In this document: one piece after another, positions 10,649 to 20,467 of the stretch
How positions within the stretch are numbered: the stretch's first letter is position 1
Layout of the letters: each line of letters starts with the position of its first letter
Assembly: GCF_900100175.1 (NCBI RefSeq)
Contig: NZ_FNEM01000016.1
Span: 40,442 to 104,441, forward strand
Direction: 5' to 3'
Source: Ferrimonas sediminum
GTDB taxonomy: Bacteria; Pseudomonadota; Gammaproteobacteria; Enterobacterales; Shewanellaceae
DNA length: 64,000 nucleotides
Position numbers and translations under genes: made by a program
The notes under the pieces: model-generated
The model's database searches: none
Seen by the model: the letters and a program-made list of their open reading frames with translations, nothing else
Told to the model about the DNA's origin: nothing

Positions 10649-13477
10649 CTACAGCTGATAGAACAGGTTGATCCAGCCGCTCCAGCCAAGGGGATCGTCG
10701 ACGCCGTTGTCTCCGGCCCAACCGGCCCCGAGGCGCAAGTTGAGGCCGTCCAGCTCCGGCAGGGCATCGTCCAGCTCGGGGCCCAGCCCCTGCAGCTGGA
10801 ACTCAATGCCATAAACCGGCAGGCTGCTGCCCTTATCCATCTGGTATCTCTGATAGAAGGTGCGCACGGCCTGGTAACTCACTCCGGCTTGCCACTGCTG
10901 CAGTTCCTGGCCCACCAGGGCGGACAGTGGCAGGGCGGCGTTGGTGTGCTGGCCCCACGGCAGCCAGGAAGGGGTCAGGCTGGTGTCGCTGCCACCGAGG
11001 CGAAGCCGATCATAGTCACTGGGATTCCCAAGCAGGTTGAGGCGCTGATAGCCGCCGGACAGGCGCCAGTCGCCAAATCCCAGTGCTGCAGATACTGTGC
11101 TGTCGTAGCGGTGCCACTGCTGCTGGTCGGTTTCACCGCTGCTGGCGCGGCCACCGAGGTGATAGTGGGCATTCCAGCGGCCGCGCTGCCAGTGGCCGTT
11201 GGCAGTCACATCGGCATAGGCGCTGCGCTGGTCGATGCCATTGCGACTCAGGGCCCGGTCATCAATCTGGCTGAGGGTTGCGCCGGTGCTCAGCTGCAGC
11301 GACAGCCAATCACTCCAACGGCGTTGCCACGCCAGTCCCAGGTGGGCACCGCTGCGCCGCTCATCCAACTCTGGGGCGTTACTGCCATCGAGTCCTTGCA
11401 GGTCCTGCTGCAGATAGTACAGATCGCCATGAACCTGTATGGGCCAGCCTTGCCAACGCAGGCTGGTGAGCAGTCCTTGTTGGTGGCCGCTGGGATCCCA
11501 GTGTGCCATCAGTTGCCAGCGAAGCCGGTTGACGGGATCGCCGCCTTTGAGGCCCACTTCAAGCCCCTGTTGCCAGGGGGACAGGTTGGCGCCAAACGCC
11601 AGCGCGAGGTAGTGCGGGCCGGTGCCGTAGGGTAAGGCTTCCCGGTTAAGGTGCGGCAGCGGCGTCGTATCGGCGACCTGGGTGGGGGCGGCCAGGGTGA
11701 TGGCGGAGCCGACCTGGTGGCTCAGGGGTTGCCGGTACAGGCTTTGTCCCTGGCTGTCGGTGGCCACAAAGTAGAGCCGCTGATCATCCGCGGTGGCCGC
11801 GGTTGCCAGCAACTTGTGGCTGGTGAGGCGCTCGAGCCGGTTGTGTTGCAGATCCAGACGGTAGTTGGCAATGCCGTCCGCTTGTCCCAGAGTCAGCAGC
11901 AGCGACCGGGCGTCGAGCCACTGGGGGTAGCTGATGAAGTTGCCCTGATTGACCTGGTTCAGCCCAAGCTGCTGCTGATCGCCCTCACTGTCCAGTATCA
12001 GTTGCCAGTGGCCGTGCCGGTGCCGCAGGAAGCTGATCTGCTGGCTGTCGGGGCGATAAGCGGGGAAGTCCAGCAGGTCATTGCCTTGTGCTTCCACCAC
12101 CGGAGTCAGGGTGCCGCTGGCCAGATCAATCTCGACGATGCGGTTGTGGCCATATTGGCGTTGCAGAGCCAGAGCCCGTTTGCCGTCCTCGTGGGGTGCA
12201 ACGCGCACCAGGTTCTGGTTACGGGTCAGGCGCCGGACCCCGTTGCCGCCGGGTTGCCAGGTAAACAGGTCGAAATGCCAGTTGCCGCCATCATCTTGCT
12301 GGGCCTGGCTGAAAATCAGGGTGTCTGGGTCGAGCCATCTCGGGGCGGTCATACGCCAACTTCGAGTCGGCAGTTGATGCAGGGGCTCGGGGTTAAATAC
12401 CCTGGGCTCGATGTCGGCAATGTCTTCAGGATCCTTTTTCAGGCGCGCCTGTTGACGCTGCTGCCATTGCTGCCTGGCTTTAGGATTGTCGGCAGTGGGG
12501 TAGATCACCAGTCGCTGCCGGTCGCTGTTTTTGTCCTTCAGCAGCAGCGCCAGTTTGCTGCCGTCGGCGGACAAGGCTGGTCGCGACAGCCCCCACCGGT
12601 GCTCCAGCCACAGGCTGGCCTGGGGATCGCTCATTCGGGCCTCCGCCGCCAGAGCCTGATAGGTGGTTTCGGCCACAAAGCGCCGGTACAGCCGTTGGGG
12701 AGTCTGGCCAAAGACCCCTTTAAACGCCTGCTCAAAGTCGCGGCCCTGCTTGGCGGCCATGCGGGTCCAAACCGCGGGCAGGCTGTCTGTTCCATACTCG
12801 GATTGCAGCCACAGCAGGTAGCTGGAGCCCATCAGGTAGGCCATGCTCATGCCCAGGTAAGCATCGTCATCGCCGGACAGTTGCTGATAGTTCGGCAGCG
12901 CCCCTTCGCGGGCCCATTGCCGCAAGATGGCATTGACCAGGTGGTTGGCTGGCCGGCCTTTGCCATTGTGCTGATGCTCGATGACGGTGGCGTAGCCCTC
13001 TGCCGCCCAGCGGGGCACCTCCAGGAAGCCGATGTACAACGCCTGCCACAGCTGGGTCAGTGAGGAGCGGGAGGGGCGGGACAGGTGATTCAGGTGGGCT
13101 TGTTCATGCACCAGCAACAGGGTGCGCCAGTCGTCCAGATAGGACAGAACCGAGTCCGACAGCGGCGCGGTGGTATAGAATACGGTGCGGCTGCGTCCCA
13201 CCAGCGGCAGTGCAAAGCCGTTAGCGACATTGAGGGGGTCGCGTATCACGATGTCGACTTTTTCCCCCAGTTGATGACCAATCTGGTTGCCGACGTGTCG
13301 CTGAATGGTATCGGCCTCCACGGCCAGTTGCCTGGCCCAGAGTTCGTATTCAGGGGTGAAATGGATGCGGTAGAGATCGGTTTCCAGGGTGCGCCAATCA
13401 TCGCTGGGATGTTCGGCCAGCGCCGGTAGCGCCAACAGCGCCAGGATCAGCAACGACAGGATGGGTTTCAGGGACAC
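10649..13477 (-). CDS. Outer-membrane gluzincin-like metalloprotease with TolB-type propeller and C-terminal barrel
   Basis: A 942-residue exported protein. Residues 1-21 form a signal peptide ending in ALA. Residues 25-250 look like a zinc peptidase domain: HEQAH at 124-128 is a full HExxH motif, with a candidate third ligand Glu160 in WAAEGYA, giving the gluzincin pattern HExxH-x31-E. Residues about 285-610 contain repeats of the TolB/WD40-like type, such as SADGSKLALLL, PHEDGKRALAL and RPDSQQISFL. From about 640 to the end the pattern alternates in short amphipathic strands rich in W, Y and G and ends in WINLFYQL, as expected for an outer-membrane barrel. The domain reading is mine; substrate and role are unknown. 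The gene stands alone between unrelated genes. Confidence 0.8.
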   Translation of the reverse strand: MSLKPILSLLILALLALPALAEHPSDDWRTLETDLYRIHFTPEYELWARQLAVEADTIQRHVGNQIGHQLGEKVDIVIRDPLNVANGFALPLVGRSRTVFYTTAPLSDSVLSYLDDWRTLLLVHEQAHLNHLSRPSRSSLTQLWQALYIGFLEVPRWAAEGYATVIEHQHNGKGRPANHLVNAILRQWAREGALPNYQQLSGDDDAYLGMSMAYLMGSSYLLWLQSEYGTDSLPAVWTRMAAKQGRDFEQAFKGVFGQTPQRLYRRFVAETTYQALAAEARMSDPQASLWLEHRWGLSRPALSADGSKLALLLKDKNSDRQRLVIYPTADNPKARQQWQQRQQARLKKDPEDIADIEPRVFNPEPLHQLPTRSWRMTAPRWLDPDTLIFSQAQQDDGGNWHFDLFTWQPGGNGVRRLTRNQNLVRVAPHEDGKRALALQRQYGHNRIVEIDLASGTLTPVVEAQGNDLLDFPAYRPDSQQISFLRHRHGHWQLILDSEGDQQQLGLNQVNQGNFISYPQWLDARSLLLTLGQADGIANYRLDLQHNRLERLTSHKLLATAATADDQRLYFVATDSQGQSLYRQPLSHQVGSAITLAAPTQVADTTPLPHLNREALPYGTGPHYLALAFGANLSPWQQGLEVGLKGGDPVNRLRWQLMAHWDPSGHQQGLLTSLRWQGWPIQVHGDLYYLQQDLQGLDGSNAPELDERRSGAHLGLAWQRRWSDWLSLQLSTGATLSQIDDRALSRNGIDQRSAYADVTANGHWQRGRWNAHYHLGGRASSGETDQQQWHRYDSTVSAALGFGDWRLSGGYQRLNLLGNPSDYDRLRLGGSDTSLTPSWLPWGQHTNAALPLSALVGQELQQWQAGVSYQAVRTFYQRYQMDKGSSLPVYGIEFQLQGLGPELDDALPELDGLNLRLGAGWAGDNGVDDPLGWSGWINLFYQL

Positions 13478-13576
13478 GGGCTGCTCACTTCCTTGGTGAC
13501 GGCGAAATAGTACTGTAGCCAGGTTTGGTTTTTTTAATCAAAATCAAAACGTAACCACCCGTGTATTCAAGTCCGA

Positions 13577-14980
13577 TCAGTGGTGTTGTTGCTCCAGCTG
13601 GGCTTCCACTTTTTCCAGAGTCACCGTCAGCAGATCCAGCTCCAGCGCCGTCAAGGCCTTGCTGATGTAGGGCACCAGCAGTTCAATGTCGCCCAGGGCC
13701 CGATCGCAGGCGGTAATGCCCACGTGCAGCATCTGGTCGTAGCTGAACAGGGTGATGTTGAGGCTCTGATCCGGCAGCAGCACCGAATAGGGCGTAATGG
13801 ATCGAATCGGCGCGCCGAACAGATAACGGGTCTCCCGTGGCCCGGGCACATTGGAGATCACCAGGTTGCTGATGGTCGGCAGGCGATTATCCAGCTTCAG
13901 CTTGCCGATAAGCAGCATCAGGGCATTGGTAGCCACAGACAGGTTCATAAAGGCGGTGGGTGAAAAGGCTTTGGCCTCATGCTTGATCTGCCGGCTGGAG
14001 ATCATGATCTCCTTCAGTCGCTCGGTGGGTTGGTTTTGGCGTTTCCCCAATTCAATCAGTGCGGGTGAGAAATGGTTGTCCTTGTCGTTGGCATCCGCCT
14101 TCATGTTGACCGGCATGATGGCCACCAGAGGCTTGTCACTGGGGCGTTTGTGATCGATCAGGTATTGATGCAGAGCCGCATCGCACACCGCCAGAACCAC
14201 TTCGTTGACCGACGCTCCGGTGAATTTACTGATCCGCTTAATAGAGCTGATGGGCAGATTGCCTTGAGCGATGACCCGATCGCTGATTGGGCGCTGATTA
14301 AAGAAGGTCTTTTCGGCGGTGAACGGGATCGGCATGCGACTGATGGTGGGGTAGAAGGCGCGTGAAAACAGCTTGCCGGTCAGTTTGGCCAGGTTCGGCA
14401 ACTCGACGATTTGGTGGTACAGGGCACTGCCAAAGTCGTAGGCCTGCTTCAGGGTGTTGTTCTGTCTTGCCCGTCTGGGGTTATTGAACTGCCAGAACGC
14501 GGGGCTGATGCTGGTATCCGGTACCTTGGACAGCAACTGATCCATCATGGCACTGAGTTTCATGCCATCGGCACAGGCGTGATGTATTTTGATGTACACC
14601 GCGACCTGGCCACCCTTGATGCCGTCGATAATGTGGCATTCCCATAGCGGTTTACGCCGATCCATCAGTTGGCTGTGCAACTGCGCCAGCATCCGCTGCA
14701 GCGCCAGTTCGTCGCCGTGCTGAGGGGCCTGATGCAGAAATACGTGCTGTTCGATGTTTAGGGTCGAGGTGGTTTTCCAGTAGGGCCAACCGCCGGCCCC
14801 CACTTTCAGAATCCGGTTAAAGGGTGGGTTGGCGATATGGCATTGAAGCAGATGTTGAAACAGCTCTGTCGCGAAATTGTGGTTGTCGGGTTCAACCATC
14901 AACAGGCCGCCCACATGCATGGGGGTATGTGCAGACTCGAACAGGACAAACGAGGCATCGATCAAAGACAAGCGGGCCAT
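13577..14980 (-). CDS. Wax ester synthase / diacylglycerol acyltransferase (WS/DGAT)
   Basis: Bifunctional acyltransferase that esterifies fatty alcohols or diacylglycerol with acyl-CoA to make neutral storage lipids. It has 467 residues, the family size. The N-terminal MARLSLIDASFVLFES is typical, and the active-site motif HHxxxDG is present as HHACADG near residue 137. The C-terminal half has the DUF1298-type NVPGPRETRYLFGAPI region. An in-frame ATG 15 bases upstream exists, but GGAG at the right distance favours the start used here. No other lipid-storage genes are nearby. Confidence 0.9.
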   Translation of the reverse strand: MARLSLIDASFVLFESAHTPMHVGGLLMVEPDNHNFATELFQHLLQCHIANPPFNRILKVGAGGWPYWKTTSTLNIEQHVFLHQAPQHGDELALQRMLAQLHSQLMDRRKPLWECHIIDGIKGGQVAVYIKIHHACADGMKLSAMMDQLLSKVPDTSISPAFWQFNNPRRARQNNTLKQAYDFGSALYHQIVELPNLAKLTGKLFSRAFYPTISRMPIPFTAEKTFFNQRPISDRVIAQGNLPISSIKRISKFTGASVNEVVLAVCDAALHQYLIDHKRPSDKPLVAIMPVNMKADANDKDNHFSPALIELGKRQNQPTERLKEIMISSRQIKHEAKAFSPTAFMNLSVATNALMLLIGKLKLDNRLPTISNLVISNVPGPRETRYLFGAPIRSITPYSVLLPDQSLNITLFSYDQMLHVGITACDRALGDIELLVPYISKALTALELDLLTVTLEKVEAQLEQQHH

Positions 14981-15436
14981 ATCAGCAAACTCCATCTACT
15001 TCGCAGGGCAAATTGTAATCCGGCACCAATCCATTTAGGCCGGAACTTTAAATTAAGCTCATAGCGATTGTGGGTCAATGACTTAGATTAAGTTGTTATT
15101 GAAATACGGTTTTAATTAATTGTGGCTGATATTTGATGTTTATCACTTTTTATGAAGGTCGTACCTGTTCAGGATCGCAAAAAGTGGCTAATGGGTCAAA
15201 TTGTAAATAAATCAGTTAATTCCACTGATTTTGGTTGGGTTTTAGGTTGCTTGATTGGCTATAAAATGTACTTATTCTTCGTTGCTTCAGAGGAATGCAG
15301 TTCGATTAATAAGTAAAAGTGAAAATACTTAATTTACCCTTTGTTACTATTCGAGTCTTAAAGTCGCCGATAGCCGCGACTGTGTACTCTACGACCCTTC
15401 ATGCCCGCTTCCGGGTACCGCCTTTGGGATGTCAGA
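14981..15436. other. 456-bp intergenic region with FNR-like box and inverted repeat
   Basis: AT-rich divergent promoter region between the WS/DGAT gene and the chemoreceptor. It holds an FNR-like site (15133-15146) and an AAATCAGT/ACTGATTT inverted repeat with a 7-base spacer at 15209-15231. I see no gene in it. Confidence 0.6.
15133..15146. promoter_or_regulatory. FNR/EtrA-like binding site
   Basis: TTGAT-GTTT-ATCAC matches the FNR consensus TTGAT-N4-ATCAA at 9 of 10 defined positions. It lies 153 bp upstream of the WS/DGAT start and about 290 bp upstream of the chemoreceptor start. Motif match only. Confidence 0.5.
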
Positions 15437-17074
15437 ATGACCTATCTGCAAAACTTAAGCATTAAAACGAAATTAGTGGCTGCCAACCTCATCGGTATTG
15501 TGATGGTTTTGGTGGGCGCCGGCTTTGCGCTGTCCAGCCAGCTGTCGGTGGTGGACTATTACCAGAACTTGCTGCACAACGACGTTCGCGCCCGCGAGGA
15601 GGTGAAGGTGGTTGAGGTGGAGTTTAAGAACCAGGTACAGGCATGGAAAAATGTGCTGATCCGGACGGGCTCTCAGGCAGACCGGGATAAGTACTGGGGC
15701 AAGTATCTGAAGGCGGAAGCCTCGGTGCTTGAGCATGCCCAGGCGACCCTCGAGTTGCTGCAGCAGCTACAGAGCATTGAAGCGGAGCGGATGCAGGGGT
15801 TCATCACCGAACTGCAGGATTTGAACCGGCAATACCGCCGGGGCCATGAGTACCTGTTAAACAGTCAGTTTGATGCGGTGGCCACGGACCAGCAACTGCG
15901 GGGCATCGACCGGGCACCTTCTACCCTGCTGGCAGGGATTGTGGAAGAGATGACCGCGACTCAGACTCGCTTGATAGAGGAGCACCAGCAACATGCCGAA
16001 GATCAGTTGCTGGTTGGGGTGATTGCTCTGATCGGAGCCATTGTGATCGCCATACCGCTAGGCATGGCGGTGGGTAATGCGACGGTGGTGACCCCCACCC
16101 GGGCGTTGGGAGCGTTCCTGCAGCAACTGGCGTCGGGCAATTTTGCCGCATCCTTGTCTCTGCAACAGCGCGATGAGGTTGGGCAACTGGCGGACGATGC
16201 CCGGGAGTTGCAGCAGCAGCTGGTGGTTATCGTGCAAAATCTGCGGCAGGTTTCCGATGCACTGGGGGCCCAGTCTGAGGCTCTTAAACAGGAGATGACA
16301 GCCAGTGGGGCCGAGATCCATGAGCAGAATGCTCAGACCGATCAGATGGCCAGTGCCATGACCGAGATGGTGGCATCGGTGACCCAGGTCAGCAACAGCG
16401 CCCAGGTGGCCGCCAATAATGTGGCGGAGACCAATGGGCGTCTGGGACAGAGTAAAACCGGCCTGGATGAAACCAAACGCAATATCATCGAACTGCAGGG
16501 CGCCGTGAGTCAGTCCGGTGAGGTGATGCAGCGATTGGAGCATGAAAGTCAGGAGATCGGCGCCATTCTGGATGTGATTCGTAACATTGCCGATCAGACC
16601 AACCTGCTGGCTCTGAATGCGGCCATCGAAGCTGCTCGGGCCGGTGAGCAAGGAAGGGGCTTTGCGGTGGTGGCGGACGAAGTACGCTCTTTGGCGTCAC
16701 GGACTCAGGAATCGACCCAGCAGATTCAGACCATGATCGAGCGTCTGCAGAAAGAAACCGAGGAAGCCGCCTCCTCCATTCGGCATGGGCAGCAGTATGC
16801 CGATGTCTGTGCCGGTCAGGCGCAGGAGGTGGATGACATGCTTACCCAGGTGACAGAGGAGGTGAGCCACATCAGCCAGATGAATATGGAGATTGCGGCG
16901 GCGGCCGAGGAGCAGAGCCGGGTCAGCGAAGAGATCAGCCAGAGCGTCATGCGCGTAAAGGAGGTCGGAGAGTCGGTGGAAGCCAACGCCAGTCAGGCGC
17001 TGGTGGTAGGGGAACAGATCCTGAGCCATGCGGATGAACTGCACCAGGTGGTATCACGGTACCGGTTATCCTGA
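15437..17074 (+). CDS. Methyl-accepting chemotaxis protein
   Basis: Transmembrane chemoreceptor that signals to CheA/CheW. It has 545 residues. TM1 is about residues 17-37 ([19 protein letters not shown]). A four-helix-bundle-like sensor domain of about 150 residues follows, then TM2 near residues 190-212 ([20 protein letters not shown]) and a HAMP-like segment. The cytoplasmic hairpin tip reads [24 protein letters not shown], the conserved CheW/CheA contact site. The ligand cannot be told from sequence. The start at 15437 ([12 protein letters not shown]) is preferred over 15401, which would put a charged extension before TM1. Confidence 0.93.
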   Translation: MTYLQNLSIKTKLVAANLIGIVMVLVGAGFALSSQLSVVDYYQNLLHNDVRAREEVKVVEVEFKNQVQAWKNVLIRTGSQADRDKYWGKYLKAEASVLEHAQATLELLQQLQSIEAERMQGFITELQDLNRQYRRGHEYLLNSQFDAVATDQQLRGIDRAPSTLLAGIVEEMTATQTRLIEEHQQHAEDQLLVGVIALIGAIVIAIPLGMAVGNATVVTPTRALGAFLQQLASGNFAASLSLQQRDEVGQLADDARELQQQLVVIVQNLRQVSDALGAQSEALKQEMTASGAEIHEQNAQTDQMASAMTEMVASVTQVSNSAQVAANNVAETNGRLGQSKTGLDETKRNIIELQGAVSQSGEVMQRLEHESQEIGAILDVIRNIADQTNLLALNAAIEAARAGEQGRGFAVVADEVRSLASRTQESTQQIQTMIERLQKETEEAASSIRHGQQYADVCAGQAQEVDDMLTQVTEEVSHISQMNMEIAAAAEEQSRVSEEISQSVMRVKEVGESVEANASQALVVGEQILSHADELHQVVSRYRLS

Positions 17075-17506
17075 TGTCAGCCTGAGTAACACCAGGGTGG
17101 GGGGGACTCCACCTTTTTTTTGTCAGTAATTGAGGCGGTGAGGTGCAGCTGGCCTTCTTCTCATCGCGAAAAGCAACCACCATGGCGACAGAACCACGGC
17201 AAATTGACACCCAAAAGTCGCTCAACCTCCAAGTAGTAAAGGGGTTGCACCGATACGCAGTCAGCTTCCGGTGTGTCATGTGATTTTGGGGGAACTTGAG
17301 AGCCTGCGGTCGGCAGAGCGACACTGACCCACACCGTGTGCTGGTGGAACAGGAGTTTCATTACGGCATGGGTGTATGAATCTTTATTTACCGTAATAAC
17401 GGGCTTTAGGTTGAGTTTTTTAAACCCGATTGTGCCACAGAGATTGTTGATTAGAGTCACAACAACGCTTCCGAAGAACAGGTAGTTTTAATTTACTGAA
17501 GCAGGA
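17075..17506. other. 432-bp gap; terminator, then no convincing gene
   Basis: After the chemoreceptor terminator the region holds only one modest minus-strand open frame (17161-17460, 99 codons). Its translation resembles nothing I recognise, and it has no clear ribosome site. It may be a gene remnant. Confidence 0.4.
17094..17122 (+). terminator. Terminator after chemoreceptor gene
   Basis: GGTGG and CCACC arms are followed by eight T residues. Confidence 0.75.
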
Positions 17507-18277
17507 ATGCCATTGACTATGCACTGTCCCAATACCCAACAAGCGGAAATTAAGTGCCAGATTCTTTTGGATGCAGCAGAGCAACTAATTGAAGAGCAAG
17601 GAATAATTTCGTTTGAGTTTTCAGATATAGCCAAGGTGGCCAACTGCTCTACCGGCTCGGTAACCCGTTTTTTTGAAAGTAAGGAGGACGTGCTGCTGTG
17701 CCTGTTCCTTCGCAGCGTCACCGCCAACAATATTTCAGGAATTTTGAATTTAGAACAGGGGCTTAGCTCTCAGGAACGATTTTTGGTGCCGATACTGACT
17801 ACCTATGAAGAGGTTGCTAAAAACAGCCGCTTTATGTCGCTTAGGTCGGTGTCGGTCAACAGCAAAGTGTGGACATTGGCCAGTTGTGAAAAAGTGGACA
17901 GGTTTAAACTCAGGGTCAATCGATTTTTTGATTTAATCCATCAACTGGCACTGGACGCCCGAGCCGAAGGGGCGCTTGATGAAACTCCGGAACGGGTATT
18001 ACTCCTGACGCAGATGATCTATTTTCAGCTTTTCGGTCAATCTACGGCGTACGAAAGTAAACTGATTGATAGTATGGTTGATGACCAGCGGGAAAGGGTT
18101 GAGATGGAATGCATTTTGGCTATTATTAACTCTTTCAAATGGAATGAAAAAATTGATGCAGAGCAGTACCTTAAATTAAGAGGGCGAGTGTTTCGCTTTA
18201 TTGAAACAGGGATAAAATCCAAACCGTCCTGTAAAAAATGCCAGGATGCCAACCTTAAGAACCGTCGTCACTCTTAG
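17507..18277 (+). CDS. TetR-family transcriptional regulator
   Basis: 256-residue regulator with a TetR-type N-terminal helix-turn-helix: ILLDAAEQLIEEQGIISFEF, DIAKVANCSTGSVTRFF and ESKEDVL, about residues 18-65. The C-terminal ligand-binding half is not recognisable. Unusual for the family is a basic, cysteine-containing tail (SKPSCKKCQDANLKNRRHS). GAAG lies five bases before the ATG at 17507; the ATG at 17519 is an alternative. Base composition is lower in GC than the neighbours. Its target is unknown; topB lies downstream in the same direction, 87 bp away. Confidence 0.82.
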   Translation: MPLTMHCPNTQQAEIKCQILLDAAEQLIEEQGIISFEFSDIAKVANCSTGSVTRFFESKEDVLLCLFLRSVTANNISGILNLEQGLSSQERFLVPILTTYEEVAKNSRFMSLRSVSVNSKVWTLASCEKVDRFKLRVNRFFDLIHQLALDARAEGALDETPERVLLLTQMIYFQLFGQSTAYESKLIDSMVDDQRERVEMECILAIINSFKWNEKIDAEQYLKLRGRVFRFIETGIKSKPSCKKCQDANLKNRRHS

Positions 18278-18364
18278 TGTCGATGGCGATTGTAAAGTCC
18301 CCGGGTCGCACTCCTCACCACTTTTCGCTACACTACTGTTCATTCATACAGTCATCGTGTCGCC

Positions 18365-20329
18365 ATGAAACTCTACATCGCCGAAAAACCCAGCCTGGGG
18401 CGCGCCATTGCGGCGGTGCTGCCCAAACCCCATAAAAACCACGACGGCTACATTGAGGTTGGCAACGGTGACTGCGTCAGTTGGTGCGTCGGCCATCTGC
18501 TGGAGCAGGCGGAGCCGGGCGACTACCAGGCTCACTGGCAATCCTGGCAGGAGCAGCACCTGCCGATTGTGCCCGAGGAGTGGCAGCTGAAAACCCGCAA
18601 GGGTTGCCACAAGCAGTTGACGGTCTTGCGCAAGCTAATGAAGCAGGCACAGCAACTCATCCATGCCGGCGACCCGGATCGTGAAGGGCAGTTGTTGGTG
18701 GATGAGGTGATTCATCACTGCAAGGTCAGCCGCACCAAGCAGCAGCAGGTTCAGCGTCTGCTGGTCAGCGATTTAACCCCGACGGCGGTGACCCGGGCAC
18801 TTGGGCAACTGCGCTCAAACCGTGAATTTGTGCCGCTGTCGGTGTCGGCATTGGCCCGGTCGCGGGCAGACTGGCTGTATGGCATCAATATGACCCGGGC
18901 CTACACCCTGCAGGGGAGAAAGGTCCACTACCAGGGGGTGCTGTCGGTGGGACGGGTGCAAACGCCGCTGCTGGGGCTGGTGGTGCGCCGGGATAAGGCG
19001 ATCGCCAACTTCGTCTCCCGGCCCTTCTTCGAGGTGTTGGCACATCTGGTGACCGAGGATCGGCAGCCGTTTTCTGCCAAATGGCAACCCAGCGAGGCGT
19101 GTCAGCCCTACCAGGATGAAGAGGGGCGGGTGCTGTCGAAACGGCTGGCACAGAACGTGGCCGAGCGCATTACCGATCAGCCAGGGGTGGTGACCCAGGC
19201 GGAGAAGAAGCGCAAGTCGCAGTCGGCTCCCTTGCCCTACAACCTGTCGGCGCTGCAGATCGATGCCGCCAAGCGGTTTGGCTTCAGTGCGCAAAAGGTG
19301 CTGGATCTGTGCCAGAACCTGTATGAGCGTCATCAACTCATTACCTACCCTCGCTCCGACAGTCGCTACCTGCCCAAACAGCAGCATCGGGATGCCCCCA
19401 AGGTGTGTCAGGCGGTGGCTCATCACTGCAGTGAACTGCAAACCGCGGTGACCGGCGCCGATCTGAGCCGGAAAAGCCGGGCCTGGAACGACGCTAAAGT
19501 GGATGCGCACCACGCCATCATTCCCACCGGTAAGCAGGGCAGTACCCGCCTGAGCGCCGAGGAGGCGAAGATCTACCAGCAGATTGCCCGCCAGTACCTG
19601 TTGCAGTTTTATCCGGATTATCGCTTTGATGAGACCAAGGTGACGGTGGCCATCGGCACCGGTGTGTTTACCGCCGCCGCCAAGGTGCCGGTCGAGGCGG
19701 GCTGGAAGGTGCTGTTCCCTGCCAAAGAGGCCAAAACGGATAGCGACGGCGACGAGGGTTGCGCATCGCTGCCGGTGCTGCAGCAGGGACAGACACTGCA
19801 TTGTCGGCAGGGGGAAGTGGTGGAGAAGCACACCCAAGCCCCTAAACACTTTACCGATGCCACCCTGCTGGCGGCCATGACCAACATCGCCCGTCACGTG
19901 GCCGACCCGAAGATCAAGGCGATCCTCAAGGAGACCGACGGTCTGGGCACCGAAGCCACCCGGGCAGGCATCATTGAGCTGTTGTTCCGGCGGGGGTTCC
20001 TGCTTCGACAGGGCAAGCAGATTCAGGCCTCCGACGCCGGCCGTGCGCTGATCGACAGCCTGCCCGAGTTGGCGACCACTCCGGACATGACCGCCCAGTG
20101 GGAAGCGGCCCTGGAGGCGATTCGGGAGCGACAGCAGGGCTATCAGGGTTTTATGCAGCCGCTGCAGCAGCAACTGCAGGGGTTGGTTGACCAGGCGCGT
20201 CAACACGTGCCTGAGTCATTGCGGGGGGTGCAGGCGCCCAAGCCTCGAAGAAAGCGCAAACCTGCCGCTGCCCGGGGCGCCCGGGGCAAGAGCTCTGCGC
20301 GTTCGTCGACCAGTAAAAGAAAGGCCTAG
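18365..20329 (+). CDS. topB: DNA topoisomerase III
   Basis: Type IA topoisomerase that decatenates and unlinks single-stranded regions of DNA. It has 654 residues. The TOPRIM domain is at the N-terminus, with acidic motif HAGDPDREGQ near residues 99-108. The active-site tyrosine is in LITYPRSDSRYLP (about residue 328). The C-terminal tail is short and basic (KPRRKRKPAAARGARGKSS) without zinc fingers, as in TopB. The start matches the family's MKLYIAEKPSLGRAIA. Confidence 0.95.
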   Translation: MKLYIAEKPSLGRAIAAVLPKPHKNHDGYIEVGNGDCVSWCVGHLLEQAEPGDYQAHWQSWQEQHLPIVPEEWQLKTRKGCHKQLTVLRKLMKQAQQLIHAGDPDREGQLLVDEVIHHCKVSRTKQQQVQRLLVSDLTPTAVTRALGQLRSNREFVPLSVSALARSRADWLYGINMTRAYTLQGRKVHYQGVLSVGRVQTPLLGLVVRRDKAIANFVSRPFFEVLAHLVTEDRQPFSAKWQPSEACQPYQDEEGRVLSKRLAQNVAERITDQPGVVTQAEKKRKSQSAPLPYNLSALQIDAAKRFGFSAQKVLDLCQNLYERHQLITYPRSDSRYLPKQQHRDAPKVCQAVAHHCSELQTAVTGADLSRKSRAWNDAKVDAHHAIIPTGKQGSTRLSAEEAKIYQQIARQYLLQFYPDYRFDETKVTVAIGTGVFTAAAKVPVEAGWKVLFPAKEAKTDSDGDEGCASLPVLQQGQTLHCRQGEVVEKHTQAPKHFTDATLLAAMTNIARHVADPKIKAILKETDGLGTEATRAGIIELLFRRGFLLRQGKQIQASDAGRALIDSLPELATTPDMTAQWEAALEAIRERQQGYQGFMQPLQQQLQGLVDQARQHVPESLRGVQAPKPRRKRKPAAARGARGKSSARSSTSKRKA

Positions 20330-20467
20330 CCCGGTGCAGGCTTTGTGACCTGAGCACTCTTAATCCCATGGGAAAACGGTCAGAATGCTGCTAGAAAACG
20401 TTGGCGCTATCGTCCGGGTGCCAACGGAACCCCCATCCAGCCCCAATCAACAAGCAGTGGTTCTATC

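Noticed and set aside
17161..17460. A 99-codon minus-strand frame between the chemoreceptor and TetR genes
   Set aside because: No ribosome site, no motif I can name, and awkward composition. It might be a remnant, so it is mentioned only in the gap entry.
20330..20467. CRP or FNR site ahead of yjjI
   Set aside because: TTTGTGACCTGAGCACTC has only one good CRP half, and no TTGAT-N4-ATCAA match exists in this gap.
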